Part shown: positions 1 to 8,366 of the stretch, piece by piece
Layout: every line of letters starts with the position of its first letter
Numbering within the stretch: the first letter of the stretch is position 1
Translations under genes and position numbers: made by a program
The notes under the pieces: generated by a model
Databases searched by the model: none
Seen by the model: only the letters and a program-made list of their open reading frames with translations
Told to the model about the DNA's origin: nothing
NCBI RefSeq assembly: GCF_020524085.2
Contig: NZ_CP129016.1
Span: 3,280,001 to 3,344,000, forward strand
Source of the DNA: Halobacillus litoralis
GTDB lineage: Bacteria > Bacillota > Bacilli > Bacillales > Halobacillaceae
Length of the DNA stretch: 64,000 bases
Direction: 5' to 3'

Positions 1-864
1 CTCCGTCTGCAGTTCAGGCATGTTGGCAAAGTTCATGCCATACACACCAACAATGAATGTCAACGGCATGAAGATGACGCTGATGACCGTGAGGATCTGC
101 ATCGTCCTGTTCGTTTCGTGGGAGTTCAAGGACAAGTAGCTGTCCCGGATATCCTGTGTCATTTCCCTGTTTGAGGCGACCATGTCGGCCACTTTGATCA
201 AGTGGTCATGGATATCCGCGAAGTATTCCCGTCGATCAAACACCCCATCCAAGTGCCTCGTGTTCAAAATACGGTAGAGAAGATCTCTCATGGGGTGAAT
301 CGTCTGCCTTAACGTCAGCAGTTCCCCACGTCGGTCGAACAATTCCTCAAGCAGCCTCTCCATCGACAAGTCTTTCGTATTGTCTTCAATTTCATTAATA
401 TGGTCCTCAATTTTATAAATGATCGGAAAATAATGGTCGACAACCTTATCCAGAATCTGATGAAAGACATAATACTCGTCGACATCCTGATGCTGTTTCG
501 TATGTTTGACAATCTTTTTCGCTTGTTCCAGAGGTTCATTCTTTTGTTTGTGAAAAGTGACGAGTGAACATTCACCGAGAAAGACATCGATCTCCTCCCG
601 CTCAAGTGTTTGTGGGTTCACGGAATGAACAACGATGAAACTGTGATCGTCATAATAATCGAGCTTTGGACGCTGCAGTCCATGCAAGCAGTCTTCCACC
701 GCTAATGGGTGGAACTCGAACGTCTTCTCTAAGAGCGTCACTTCCCCTTCAGACGGTTGATTGAAGTCGACCCAATACCAGTCCCAATTCCCACTGGACA
801 GTTCTTCGATGGAAAGGTCATCATGCAATCCTGATTCTTTACTATAAGCCAAAACCTCAATCAT
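1..864 (-). CDS. corA: CorA-family Mg2+/Co2+ transporter, C-terminus beyond window edge
   Basis: Membrane channel for divalent cation uptake. The visible 288 residues hold the acidic cytoplasmic N-terminal domain, a long helical stalk and the start of the first membrane helix with the family signature GMNF (in GVYGMNFANMPE) about 12 residues from the cut end. The last part of the helix hairpin lies outside the window. The ATG at 864 is preceded by AGGTAGGTG. It is divergent from the acetyltransferase gene at 978. The family call is firm; the ion specificity is inferred from the family only. Confidence 0.93.
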   Translation of the reverse strand, partial: MIEVLAYSKESGLHDDLSIEELSSGNWDWYWVDFNQPSEGEVTLLEKTFEFHPLAVEDCLHGLQRPKLDYYDDHSFIVVHSVNPQTLEREEIDVFLGECSLVTFHKQKNEPLEQAKKIVKHTKQHQDVDEYYVFHQILDKVVDHYFPIIYKIEDHINEIEDNTKDLSMERLLEELFDRRGELLTLRQTIHPMRDLLYRILNTRHLDGVFDRREYFADIHDHLIKVADMVASNREMTQDIRDSYLSLNSHETNRTMQILTVISVIFMPLTFIVGVYGMNFANMPELQTE

Positions 865-977
865 TCGTTTCACCTACCTATGTACGTCTTATTCTTTTAT
901 AACCGTAAACGAAATTATTCAAACAACCAATCTCACTTATGGTACGATGGAAGAAAAGACGGAACGGAGGCATGCGG

Positions 978-1559
978 ATGCTGCAACGATTGAAAAACGA
1001 TGAACAATTGAAAGGACAACGGGTAACCTTACGGGCGATTACAGAGAAAGACATCCCTGTCTTATACCAGTTGATCTACAATGGCGATCAACCGGAGTGG
1101 AAGAAATGGGATGCCCCCTATTATCCGCTCGAGCCTCATACGCTTGAAAGCTATCGCAGCCACGAAAAAGCCCGCATCCACAGGCTGGGACCGAACGAAC
1201 CCGACTCACGACTCATCATCGAAGTGGACGGAAAGACCATTGGTACGGTCACCTATTATTGGGAGCACAAACCATCCCTATGGCTTGAAGTCGGCATCGG
1301 CATTTATGATCCCGACTATTGGAACGGAGGGTATGGATCCGAAGCGCTGGAGCTTTGGGTGGACTACCTTTTCCGCACGCTTCCCCTTGCGCGCGTGGGT
1401 CTCACGACATGGTCCAAAAATGAGCGGATGATGCGTGTCGGTGAAAAGCTCGGCATGAAAGTGGAAGGCCGTTTGAGGAAGTGCCGCATTTATGAGGGGC
1501 AGTTTTATGATTCAATCCGTATGGGCGTCCTAAGGGAAGAGTGGATGAAACGTGCGTAG
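978..1559 (+). CDS. GNAT acetyltransferase, RimJ/RimL-like
   Basis: Predicted acetyl-CoA-dependent N-acetyltransferase of about 193 residues. The GNAT fold shows as VTLRAITEKDIPVLYQL near the N-terminus, the central beta strands ending in LEVGIGIYD, the acetyl-CoA loop WNGGYGSEAL, and the late helix NERMMRVGEKLGM. I chose the ATG at 978 because GGAGG (966-970) lies 7 bases upstream; the ATG at 972 is too close to it. Substrate unknown: the family includes ribosomal-protein and small-molecule acetylases. A terminator follows directly, so it is probably monocistronic. Confidence 0.85.
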   Translation: MLQRLKNDEQLKGQRVTLRAITEKDIPVLYQLIYNGDQPEWKKWDAPYYPLEPHTLESYRSHEKARIHRLGPNEPDSRLIIEVDGKTIGTVTYYWEHKPSLWLEVGIGIYDPDYWNGGYGSEALELWVDYLFRTLPLARVGLTTWSKNERMMRVGEKLGMKVEGRLRKCRIYEGQFYDSIRMGVLREEWMKRA

Positions 1560-1562
1560 AAG

Positions 1563-1594
1563 AACGCTTGGCCTAAACAGCCAGGCGTTTTCTT
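1563..1594 (+). terminator. Rho-independent terminator of the GNAT gene
   Basis: Inverted repeat AACGCTTGGC / GCCAGGCGTT (10 bp with G-U pairs, 7-base loop) followed by TTTCTT, starting 4 bases after the stop codon. Confidence 0.75.
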
Positions 1595-1629
1595 ATCCCT
1601 CTGCACCTTCAGCTCTTCCCTCGGTCTCC

Positions 1630-1676
1630 ATAAAAAAAAATCCCCGGATCATGAGTGGGACTGCCGTGGGGGATTA
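1630..1676 (-). terminator. Possible minus-strand terminator
   Basis: On the minus strand AATCCCC pairs with GGGGATT across a loop of about 22 bases and is followed by a run of nine T. It directly follows the stop codon of the gene remnant at 1674-1754. The stem is short and the loop long, so this is moderate evidence. Confidence 0.5.
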
Positions 1677-1754
1677 TTCAATTGCCGTTTTCTCTCCATC
1701 ATGAAAAGTATAAATATTCCCGCTGACCCTACTCAAACGAATGTTGGTAACGAG
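1674..1754 (-). pseudogene. Possible 3' remnant of an unidentified gene
   Basis: A minus-strand frame ends in SGNIYTFHDGEKTAIE before a TAA and a terminator-like hairpin. The composition looks like real protein, but upstream the frame runs into a copy of the dispersed palindromic repeat, so no intact gene start is possible. I do not recognise the family. It may be the tail of a gene truncated by repeat insertion, or chance. Confidence 0.3.
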
Positions 1755-1872
1755 TACAGACCCAGGGACAGGTGAGACCCCGGAAGGCGTAGCCTGAGGA
1801 GGCTCACCGCCCGCCCCATGGAAAGCGAACCTTTTCCTGGATCCCCAGAACTCACACAAACATCTCGAAACT
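1755..1872. repeat. Dispersed palindromic repeat, copy A (partial)
   Basis: Shares GGTGAGACCCCGGAAGGCGT, AGCCTGAGGAGGCTCA, CGCCCGCCCCATGGAAAGCG and a terminal TCTCGAAACT with copies at 10281, 34845, 38920 and (reverse) 59006. The outer left part of the full-length copy is missing here. The small reading frame across it is a by-product of the repeat, not a gene. Confidence 0.85.
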
Positions 1873-1908
1873 AAAAAGCGAACGCCTCACAACGAGGCGT
1901 TCGCTTTT
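1873..1908 (-). terminator. Terminator of ppaC
   Basis: Perfect hairpin AAAAGCGAACGCCTC / GAGGCGTTCGCTTTT with a short loop, followed on the minus strand by TTTTTAG, just after the ppaC stop. Confidence 0.9.
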
Positions 1909-1912
1909 CTTC

Positions 1913-2839
1913 TTATCCGAAATAGGTGTTCAATGGAGGTACGATCTGTTTCTTACGAGAGACAACGCCTTTCAGGACAGCCTGATTGCCATCAAGCTCC
2001 GTTTCGAAAGCTTTCGCCACTGCTTCTGTTTCATTACCGACCGCAACGACAGTGGAGTCGCTTTCCAAAATGTCGGTAACAACTAGTAAGAACAAGTCCA
2101 ACCCTTTTTCAGAAACGTTTTTTTCGATCGCTTCTTCAAGTTCACTCTTACGGGAAAGCACATCATCTGTATCAACCGTATTCACTTGAGCGATCTCTAC
2201 TTTCTTATCTCCCATGTCAAACTCTTTTGCATCCAGCGTGATTAATTCTTCTGCTGTCTTGTCACTGATATCCGCGCCTGCTTTCAACATGTTCAGACCG
2301 TATTCCTCAGTATCTACACCAGCGATCGCTGCAAGTTCTTCGGCCGCTTTACGATCTTCGTCAGTGCATGTCGGTGATTTGAACAGTAGGGAATCGGAAA
2401 TGATCGCAGACAGCATCAGCCCTGCCATTGGCTTCGACACTTGCTGTCCTTTTTCCTTATACAACTTGTTCAAAATCGTTGCCGTACATCCGACAGGCTC
2501 GGCACGGTAATAAAGAGGTCCTTTTGTTTCAAAGTTTGCAATACGATGGTGGTCGATCACCTCAAGGACCTGCACCTCATCGATATCGTCAGCACTCTGC
2601 TGGCGCTCGTTGTGGTCAACAAGGATGACCTGCTCCACTTCATCGGAAACACGCTCAACAAGACGCGGCGCATCGACATTGAACTGATCCAATGCAAATT
2701 GAGTTTCTCCATTTACTTCTCCAAGACGAACCGCTTCGACCTCTTCGCCAAGGGCTTTTTTCAGCTCAGCATACACGAGTGCTGATGTAATCGTATCCGT
2801 ATCCGGGTTCTTGTGCCCGAAAATCAATGTTTTGCTCAC
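1913..2839 (-). CDS. ppaC: Manganese-dependent inorganic pyrophosphatase (family II)
   Basis: Cytoplasmic enzyme hydrolysing pyrophosphate to two phosphates, which pulls nucleic-acid and activation reactions forward. DHH-superfamily metal motifs are present: GHKNPDTD near residue 8, VDHNERQQ, and the DHH triad in [11 protein letters not shown]; the C-terminal substrate motif is [11 protein letters not shown] start at GTG 2839, where AAGGAAG sits upstream; this gives 308 residues, the usual family length, whereas upstream in-frame ATGs would add 27 unrelated residues. It has its own terminator. Confidence 0.96.
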   Translation of the reverse strand: MSKTLIFGHKNPDTDTITSALVYAELKKALGEEVEAVRLGEVNGETQFALDQFNVDAPRLVERVSDEVEQVILVDHNERQQSADDIDEVQVLEVIDHHRIANFETKGPLYYRAEPVGCTATILNKLYKEKGQQVSKPMAGLMLSAIISDSLLFKSPTCTDEDRKAAEELAAIAGVDTEEYGLNMLKAGADISDKTAEELITLDAKEFDMGDKKVEIAQVNTVDTDDVLSRKSELEEAIEKNVSEKGLDLFLLVVTDILESDSTVVAVGNETEAVAKAFETELDGNQAVLKGVVSRKKQIVPPLNTYFG

Positions 2840-2955
2840 AAAAATCTTCCTTTCTTTATCAAGGGTATGTAGGATATCTTGTCCGTATCGATTATAAAAT
2901 AGATTGCAGCCATAGTCCATCTTCTCCTACCATTCCCCTTAATATGGAAAAGAAA

Positions 2956-3348
2956 CTATTCTTTTTCAAACCCATTGATCAAAAAGTATCCGAACAATAC
3001 CTGAATCACCGAACTAACGGAAGGGTTGGTAATCAGTAGATTTGGAAAGAGGGAACCGACAGGGATAACATAAGGAACCAGCATGATATATAAGGTAGGA
3101 AAAAGAAAGAACAGTCCGTACCTTTTCTTCCATTTCCACTGCCCTTCCTCTTCCCATTGATGAAGAAACCCAGGCAAAGCGAGTAGAATTCCTACGGGGA
3201 CACACACGAATTGTGAGAAAATAATATAAAAATAAAAATTTTCTGTCACCAGGGCGGATCCCTGTACTTTCACTGTTACAAAAGAGATGAAAATCAAGTA
3301 ACCAAAAATGGCCATAGACTGCATGATAACAAGCTTTTTACGATTCAT
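2956..3348 (-). CDS. Hypothetical membrane protein, about four helices
   Basis: 130-residue protein with hydrophobic segments near residues 8-27, 39-60, 79-98 and 108-125, and a charged loop (HQWEEEGQWKWKKR) between the second and third. I do not recognise the family. The start at 3348 (MNRKKL) is preceded by GGAGGG; an ATG 18 bases further up overlaps that site. It stands alone, facing away from glnA and reading towards the pyrophosphatase gene. Confidence 0.7.
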   Translation of the reverse strand: MNRKKLVIMQSMAIFGYLIFISFVTVKVQGSALVTENFYFYIIFSQFVCVPVGILLALPGFLHQWEEEGQWKWKKRYGLFFLFPTLYIMLVPYVIPVGSLFPNLLITNPSVSSVIQVLFGYFLINGFEKE

Positions 3349-3454
3349 ACCATCCCTCCATTCCACTTATAATCTACCTTATGTAAGACGACGAAATTTT
3401 TTACTAAATCATAGGTTTAGGTGAAAAAAATAAGGGAATTTAAATAAAAGACAT

Positions 3455-3484
3455 TTGAGATTTGTCTACACTATGTGTTAGAAT
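3455..3484 (+). promoter_or_regulatory. Predicted sigma-A promoter of glnA
   Basis: TTGAGA (3455-3460), an 18-base spacer and TAGAAT (3479-3484). The -10 lies inside the GlnR/TnrA-like box, so a protein bound there would block polymerase. Confidence 0.55.
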
Positions 3485-3492
3485 TCCTTACA
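3476..3492 (+). promoter_or_regulatory. GlnR/TnrA-type operator upstream of glnA
   Basis: TGTTAGAATTCCTTACA fits the Bacillus nitrogen-regulator consensus TGTNA-N7-TNACA exactly. It lies 79 bases before the glnA ATG and overlaps the predicted -10, which suggests repression when nitrogen is plentiful. No glnR gene is adjacent, so the regulator would act from elsewhere. Confidence 0.75.
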
Positions 3493-3570
3493 TAAGAAAA
3501 AGTGAGGTACATATCCAGCACTATTCCGGATACAAATCTCATAATAAAATTGTTAAAGAGAGGGTAATGT

Positions 3571-4881
3571 ATGACTTACACAAAAGAGCAAATTATTCAG
3601 GAAGTAAAAGAAAACAACGTTGAATTTCTACTATTAGAATTCACAGATATGTATGGGGATACGAAAAATGTAGAACTACCAGCTGAAGAGCTAGAAATGG
3701 TCTTAGACAATGAAGCAATGTTCGACAGTTCTTCCATTTCTGGTTTCTCTGATATCCAAGAAAGTGACATGTATCTTGTTCCAGACTTAGATACATTCCT
3801 ACTACTTCCTTCTTTGGTCGATGAAGATCGGAGCGCGCGCTTCATTTGTGATATCTACAAGCCGGATGGCACTCCATTCGAAGGAGACCCTCGTTACATC
3901 CTAAAACGTGCAATGAAAGAAGCAGAAGATATGGGCTACACAGTAAACGTCGGTCCAGAACCAGAATTCTTCCTATTCAAATTGGACAAAGATGGTTACC
4001 CGATCCGCGAAATGAATGACCGCGGTGGATATTTCGATGCTTCTCCTAAAGATAAAGGGGACAAAGTACGTCGTGACATCGTTCGTACACTTAAGAAATT
4101 CGGTTTTGAAATGGAAGCTTCCCACCACGAAGTTGCGATGGGTCAACACGAAATCAACTTCCGTTTCGATAACATGCTGAAAACAGCTGATAACATCCAA
4201 ACGTTCAAAAACGTTGTAAAAGATATCGCTACAAACCACGATTATCATGCGACTTTCATGCCTAAACCAATCGCTGGTGAAAACGGATCTGGAATGCACG
4301 CGCACCTTTCTCTATTCAGAGATGGCGACAGTGCTTTCTACGATGAAGATGCGAAAGACGGCGTTTCCAAAACGATGAAACAGTTCATCGCAGGTATCCT
4401 TCACCACGCTCGCGCAATTGCAGCGATCACGAACCCGAACGTGAACTCTTATAAGCGTCTCGTTCCAGGTTATGAAGCACCTGTAAGCATCGCTTGGTCT
4501 CACTCCAACCGTAGCTGTATGGTTCGTGTACCAACTACTCGTGGACAAGGAACTCGTTTCGAAGTCCGTAACCCGGACCCGACAGCGAACCCTTACCTGA
4601 CACTTGCGGTATTGATCCAAGCAGGTCTTGAAGGTATCCGTAATGGATATGATGCAGGTGAAGCAGAAAGCCGTAACCTGTACGAAGTTGAGGACGACAG
4701 TGTACCAACACTTCCTACAAACTTGAAAGAAGCTCTTTCTGCTCTTAAGAAAGACGAAGTTCTTCTTAAAGCTCTTGGCGATCACACAGCCAATGCGTAT
4801 ATCGAAGACAAAGAAGATGAGTGGACTCAGTACTCCTTGCAAGTAAGCAAGTGGGAAATCGACAAATATATGAACAAGTAA
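3571..4881 (+). CDS. glnA: Type I glutamine synthetase (stand-alone, possibly GlnA2-like)
   Basis: Makes glutamine from glutamate, ammonia and ATP; cytoplasmic dodecamer. 436 residues with family blocks: GPEPEFFLFK, ASHHEVAMGQHEI, FMPKPIAGENGSGMHAHLS, NPNVNSYKRLVPGYEAP, and the late RFEVRNPDPTANPYL. In B. subtilis GlnA the loop GFVRIEESD carries Arg62, which is needed for normal glutamine feedback; here the loop reads GFSDIQESD, with Asp at that place. There is no glnR in front, unlike the glnRA operon. Halobacillus is known to carry a second, salt-regulated glnA; this gene fits that role but the assignment is inference. GAGAGGG precedes the ATG. Confidence 0.95.
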   Translation: MTYTKEQIIQEVKENNVEFLLLEFTDMYGDTKNVELPAEELEMVLDNEAMFDSSSISGFSDIQESDMYLVPDLDTFLLLPSLVDEDRSARFICDIYKPDGTPFEGDPRYILKRAMKEAEDMGYTVNVGPEPEFFLFKLDKDGYPIREMNDRGGYFDASPKDKGDKVRRDIVRTLKKFGFEMEASHHEVAMGQHEINFRFDNMLKTADNIQTFKNVVKDIATNHDYHATFMPKPIAGENGSGMHAHLSLFRDGDSAFYDEDAKDGVSKTMKQFIAGILHHARAIAAITNPNVNSYKRLVPGYEAPVSIAWSHSNRSCMVRVPTTRGQGTRFEVRNPDPTANPYLTLAVLIQAGLEGIRNGYDAGEAESRNLYEVEDDSVPTLPTNLKEALSALKKDEVLLKALGDHTANAYIEDKEDEWTQYSLQVSKWEIDKYMNK

Positions 4882-4888
4882 GAAATAG

Positions 4889-4925
4889 AAAAAGCAGCGC
4901 TCCGTTGGGAGCGCTGCTTTTATCT
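4889..4925. terminator. Bidirectional terminator between glnA and the lipoprotein gene
   Basis: AAAAGCAGCGCTCC / GGAGCGCTGCTTTT with a 4-base loop, flanked by A-rich sequence on the left and TTTTATCTT on the right, so it can serve glnA (plus) and the converging lipoprotein gene (minus). Confidence 0.9.
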
Positions 4926-4945
4926 TGTTATAGATGCATACATTA

Positions 4946-5443
4946 TTATGATTCTCCGTCCTTCAATTCGATTTGCTTTTCCTTCTCTTTTCCATTAAAC
5001 GTACTGATTAATCTTATTTTCCATTGATCCTCATCTTTCTCATATTCTATAGAAGAAACAGCCCAAAGTTCATAGGTTTCATCTTCTTTCTTGTTCAAAG
5101 CTTTTCTGAGCGCTTCATACTCTGTCAGCTGCGCCCCTTCTGGTTTAGACGTAGGAACAGCCTTTGCTCTTTTCAATGCTACCTGGCCTGGGTATGATTC
5201 CTGTACATACTTCCCCAGCCATACATCTACTTTTGATCCGATCTCTACATTTTCTGCCGCGTCCCCTTCTGCCCAATAAGCTTCATAATACCGATCATCT
5301 TCTTTTGTGTGACTAAAATCTTGTGGAGAGGGATCAACGACTAGAATTGCCCCTTCTCTTTTGTCCATGACATAACCTGAAAAGGAAGGAGTACAACCAA
5401 CTAAAAAAGTAAGCCCGATTAGAATAGTGATCAACCTTTTCAT
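4946..5443 (-). CDS. Hypothetical lipoprotein (DUF3221/YobA-like)
   Basis: 165-residue exported protein. The N-terminus is a lipoprotein signal: MKRLITILIGLTFLVGC, with Cys17 as the predicted lipid site. The first mature part (GYVMDKREGAILVVD) resembles small OB-fold-like lipoproteins of Bacillus (DUF3221). The ATG has AAGGAG 7 bases upstream. It lies 13 bases after the stop of the dihydroorotate-dehydrogenase-like gene and is probably cotranscribed with it. Function unknown. Confidence 0.7.
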   Translation of the reverse strand: MKRLITILIGLTFLVGCTPSFSGYVMDKREGAILVVDPSPQDFSHTKEDDRYYEAYWAEGDAAENVEIGSKVDVWLGKYVQESYPGQVALKRAKAVPTSKPEGAQLTEYEALRKALNKKEDETYELWAVSSIEYEKDEDQWKIRLISTFNGKEKEKQIELKDGES

Positions 5444-5456
5444 AACAGACTCCTTT

Positions 5457-7220
5457 TTATTTATTCATTAAATAACGATAGGACAGAACCAACCCTGCCA
5501 CGTAAAAAAACAGGGCGATGTAGGCAGGCAGCAAGTGGATGAATGTCGTATACCCGATCATGATATGTACAAAAATCCCTGCGCAAAAGGCAGGAATACC
5601 TCCGATCAGGAACATCCACCAAAACCAGCGTTTCTCCTGGTGATAGCCCCATAAAGCGCTCATCAGGACGAGCGCTCCCACACTGAAAAGAGCACTCCCG
5701 AATCCGGCACGGTCGTGGGCAATGACGGGGATCAATCGTTCATTGAAGTTCTGAATCAGTTCAGGAGGCATACACAGATATGCGATATCGGTCGGAATAA
5801 ATACCCCAGTCACGCCAATGCATGAAATGATGATCCCTCCAAGTACAAAAGAGAATCCGAGGACGACGAAGCAAAACTGTCCGTAGACACCGAGAAGCCA
5901 CGTGCGATCATTTCTTCGATTCTTGGAAGCTGGCTTTTCAGACAGCCCTCGTGATTTCATCCATCCTGTCACATACAGCGGCAGGAGAATCAACCAGAAT
6001 AACAAATGCAGCCAATCAAAATAGCCATAACCGATGAAAAAGAGAATGCCTAAAAAGCCTGCAATTGCTGCGAAATCTATCGCCTGTTTCGCCCATTTTT
6101 CTCCTTTGGAAACAGAAAACCTTGCCAGCCACATGTAAAGGAGACCACCGGATATCATTGTACCGGCGAGAGTCATTCGGTCATGGGCCATAAACCAGAG
6201 AATCCGTTCATTGAACAAAAGCAATTCTTGTCTCGATATTCCGAGAAACGCTTCATCATAAGGGAGGATGACCGAGGTCAAGCTGAAGACCAAGGCAAGG
6301 ATGCCACCTAGGAAAATCGCCAGACCGAACAGGAAATACCACATCCAACCGGTCTTCTTTTCGTAAACCATGGGTGTTTCGTCCAGGAGAGCTTCATGAA
6401 TCCGCTTCGGTAATCCAGGACCTGCATCGACGTATTCAGCAGCAAGAAACACCATGCTTGCTCCAGCGGATAGGAGGGCGAGCGCATCTTCGGGGTCCTC
6501 CACCCCTCCGACTGTAATCACTTCATAGCCATGAAGCTTTTCTAATACCTCTTTATAATCTTCTACCTCCCCGTCACTGCCAGAGTCTTCTAAAATAATG
6601 CCGGCAGCTCCTTCAAAACGATCGACGTCTGAAACGCCTTTACTAGGCATTCTTAAAAAAACAGGTTTCCATTCTGACAGTTCGTCAACGATCTTGGACT
6701 CCCACTCCTTGTACGAGATACTAAAAATCCCACGGAATGGTTTTAATGCTTTTGCTATTTCCATTAATTCATCCTGTGACCCTTGCAAATGAAAGAGAAA
6801 AGGAACATCTGATTCCGCCTTTTCCAGACGCCGCACCGTTTCTTCCAGACCGATGGATTCTCCTTGATCTGGAAACCGAATACGCCCGTCTTCTCGTTCA
6901 GGGAAACATCCACTCTCTGATTCCAGCGTCACAGGGCCAACTTCAATCATGCTGAACCCTAAGTTGGTGAACGCTTTCGTGCCTGTTAATCGAGGATCAA
7001 TTTTCCCCGATAACCCAACAGGTCCACGTATAGATTCGCCTCCCACAGAAGTAGCAAGTCGCTCAGCGATTTCTTCTCTGCCAAGAAATCGAATGACATG
7101 GCTGCCTCCTGGTAAAGAGGCAATCCGGTTCATATTTTTATGTAAAAATTCCCTGTAAGTCACAGGTGAGATTTTTGACAGCCAAGGTTTGAACAACACA
7201 TGATAAGACCAATCTGGCAT
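5457..7220 (-). CDS. Dihydroorotate-dehydrogenase-like domain fused to a duplicated membrane domain
   Basis: 587 residues. Residues about 1-290 resemble class 2 dihydroorotate dehydrogenase: MNRIASLPGG, then PVGLSGKIDP, NLGFSMIEVGPVT, and the FMN phosphate region ITVGGVEDPEDALALLSAGA with GPGLPKRIHEAL. The class 2 NxSSPN substrate block and its serine base are not evident, so catalytic activity is doubtful. Residues about 300-587 are membrane helices in two related halves, each with P-x-D then FNER-x5-AHDR. GGAAG precedes the ATG at 7220. The gene heads a two-gene unit with the lipoprotein. It is not in a pyrimidine operon, and a true PyrD role is unlikely. Confidence 0.8.
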   Translation of the reverse strand: MPDWSYHVLFKPWLSKISPVTYREFLHKNMNRIASLPGGSHVIRFLGREEIAERLATSVGGESIRGPVGLSGKIDPRLTGTKAFTNLGFSMIEVGPVTLESESGCFPEREDGRIRFPDQGESIGLEETVRRLEKAESDVPFLFHLQGSQDELMEIAKALKPFRGIFSISYKEWESKIVDELSEWKPVFLRMPSKGVSDVDRFEGAAGIILEDSGSDGEVEDYKEVLEKLHGYEVITVGGVEDPEDALALLSAGASMVFLAAEYVDAGPGLPKRIHEALLDETPMVYEKKTGWMWYFLFGLAIFLGGILALVFSLTSVILPYDEAFLGISRQELLLFNERILWFMAHDRMTLAGTMISGGLLYMWLARFSVSKGEKWAKQAIDFAAIAGFLGILFFIGYGYFDWLHLLFWLILLPLYVTGWMKSRGLSEKPASKNRRNDRTWLLGVYGQFCFVVLGFSFVLGGIIISCIGVTGVFIPTDIAYLCMPPELIQNFNERLIPVIAHDRAGFGSALFSVGALVLMSALWGYHQEKRWFWWMFLIGGIPAFCAGIFVHIMIGYTTFIHLLPAYIALFFYVAGLVLSYRYLMNK

Positions 7221-7254
7221 AAAATCTTCCTTTTCATTAATAATCCAACGGTGC

Positions 7255-7294
7255 AGTTACAAAAAAGAGGCACCGGACCCGGCACCTCTTTTTT
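7255..7294 (-). terminator. Terminator of rsgA-like gene
   Basis: AAAAAAGAGGTGCCGG / CCGGTGCCTCTTTTTT on the minus strand, starting at the stop codon of the GTPase gene. Confidence 0.9.
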
Positions 7295-8320
7295 CTACTT
7301 GATCGCGTTCGGTCCGTGCAGCATCCGGTTTGTCCGGTGCGTCCCGTACCGATCTTTCAGCTCGAGCCGCTTCAGCTCCCGTTTCAACTTGTTGTAGCTT
7401 TTCAGGCGTGCAGCTTCAAGCTCGCCTTCTTCAATCGCTTGTTTTACTGCACATCCCGGCTCTTGTTCATGCTTGCAGTCTCTGAATTTACAAGACGCGC
7501 TCAAGAGGTCGATATCAGAGAACGTCTGGTCGACACCATCTTCATCTCCACCCCATAGCTGCAATTCGCGCATCCCAGGTGTATCAATGATATAAGTACC
7601 GTTCGGCAGTTCAAACAACTCCCTGTGAGTCGTCGTATGGCGCCCACGCTGATCCTCTTCACGCACGCCTTGTGTCGCTTGTTTTTCCATGCCGAGCAAA
7701 TGGTTGATCAGCGTCGATTTTCCAACACCAGAAGAACCTACAAGGGAAATGGTTCCGCCCGCACATAATTCAGTAATTAGCTCTTCCATTCCAGCCCCGG
7801 TCAAACTATCGACAGCATAGACAGGAACACCCGGCGCAACACTTTCGACTTCAGCGATATGATGAGCAGCCGTGTCACACAAGTCCCTTTTTGTTAAAAC
7901 AACCACTGGACTCGCTCCGCTCTCATATACCTGTTGAACATACCGTTCGATTCTTCTTGGATTAAACTCCTGGGTCAAAGCGGTGACGATAAAAACGGTA
8001 TCGACGTTCGCTGCTATGATTTGCTCTTGATGACTTCCTCCCGCTTTTTTCCGCGACAAGACTGTTTTCCGGTCCAGGACGCGGTGGATTTTGGCGCGCG
8101 TTCCTGCATCATAAGGTTCAAATACGACCCAATCTCCGACAGCTGGATAATCTTTGTCTACCTCGACGGTATGATGAAACCTCCCAGATACTTCTCCGTT
8201 CCGCTCCTGCTCATCATCCACGACAGTGTACAATCCATGGGTCAGACGGGTGACTCTTCCGATGTGGTCCCCTTCGTTCATTTGTGCTTTGAAAAATTCT
8301 GTAAAATCATTCCGTTTCAT
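7295..8320 (-). CDS. rsgA: Ribosome small-subunit-dependent GTPase A (RsgA/YjeQ family)
   Basis: Circularly permuted GTPase that acts in late maturation of the 30S subunit. Order of parts in 341 residues: OB-fold N-domain, G4 motif TKRD, G1 P-loop GSSGVGKST, the G3 motif DTPGMRE, and a C-terminal zinc knuckle CKFRDCKHEQEPGC. The usual Bacillus RsgA (YloQ) is near 300 residues and sits beside prkC and rpe; this copy is longer and stands alone, so it may be a second paralogue. AGGAGG precedes the ATG. Its leader carries a 20-codon ORF and competing hairpins. Confidence 0.92.
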   Translation of the reverse strand: MKRNDFTEFFKAQMNEGDHIGRVTRLTHGLYTVVDDEQERNGEVSGRFHHTVEVDKDYPAVGDWVVFEPYDAGTRAKIHRVLDRKTVLSRKKAGGSHQEQIIAANVDTVFIVTALTQEFNPRRIERYVQQVYESGASPVVVLTKRDLCDTAAHHIAEVESVAPGVPVYAVDSLTGAGMEELITELCAGGTISLVGSSGVGKSTLINHLLGMEKQATQGVREEDQRGRHTTTHRELFELPNGTYIIDTPGMRELQLWGGDEDGVDQTFSDIDLLSASCKFRDCKHEQEPGCAVKQAIEEGELEAARLKSYNKLKRELKRLELKDRYGTHRTNRMLHGPNAIK

Positions 8321-8325
8321 TCGAT

Positions 8326-8366
8326 TCCTCCTGAGAATTTGGAGGACGTTACGAGTGATGTCCTCC
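8326..8366 (-). promoter_or_regulatory. Possible translational attenuator in the rsgA leader
   Basis: Minus-strand RNA has three segments in order: GGAGGAC (8366-8360, in the end of the leader ORF), GTCCTCC (8347-8341) and the rsgA ribosome site AGGAGGA (8332-8326). The middle one can pair with the first (7 bp) or with the ribosome site (6 bp, 9-base loop). Such mutually exclusive pairings are typical of leader-peptide translational control. That they work this way here is inference. Confidence 0.5.
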
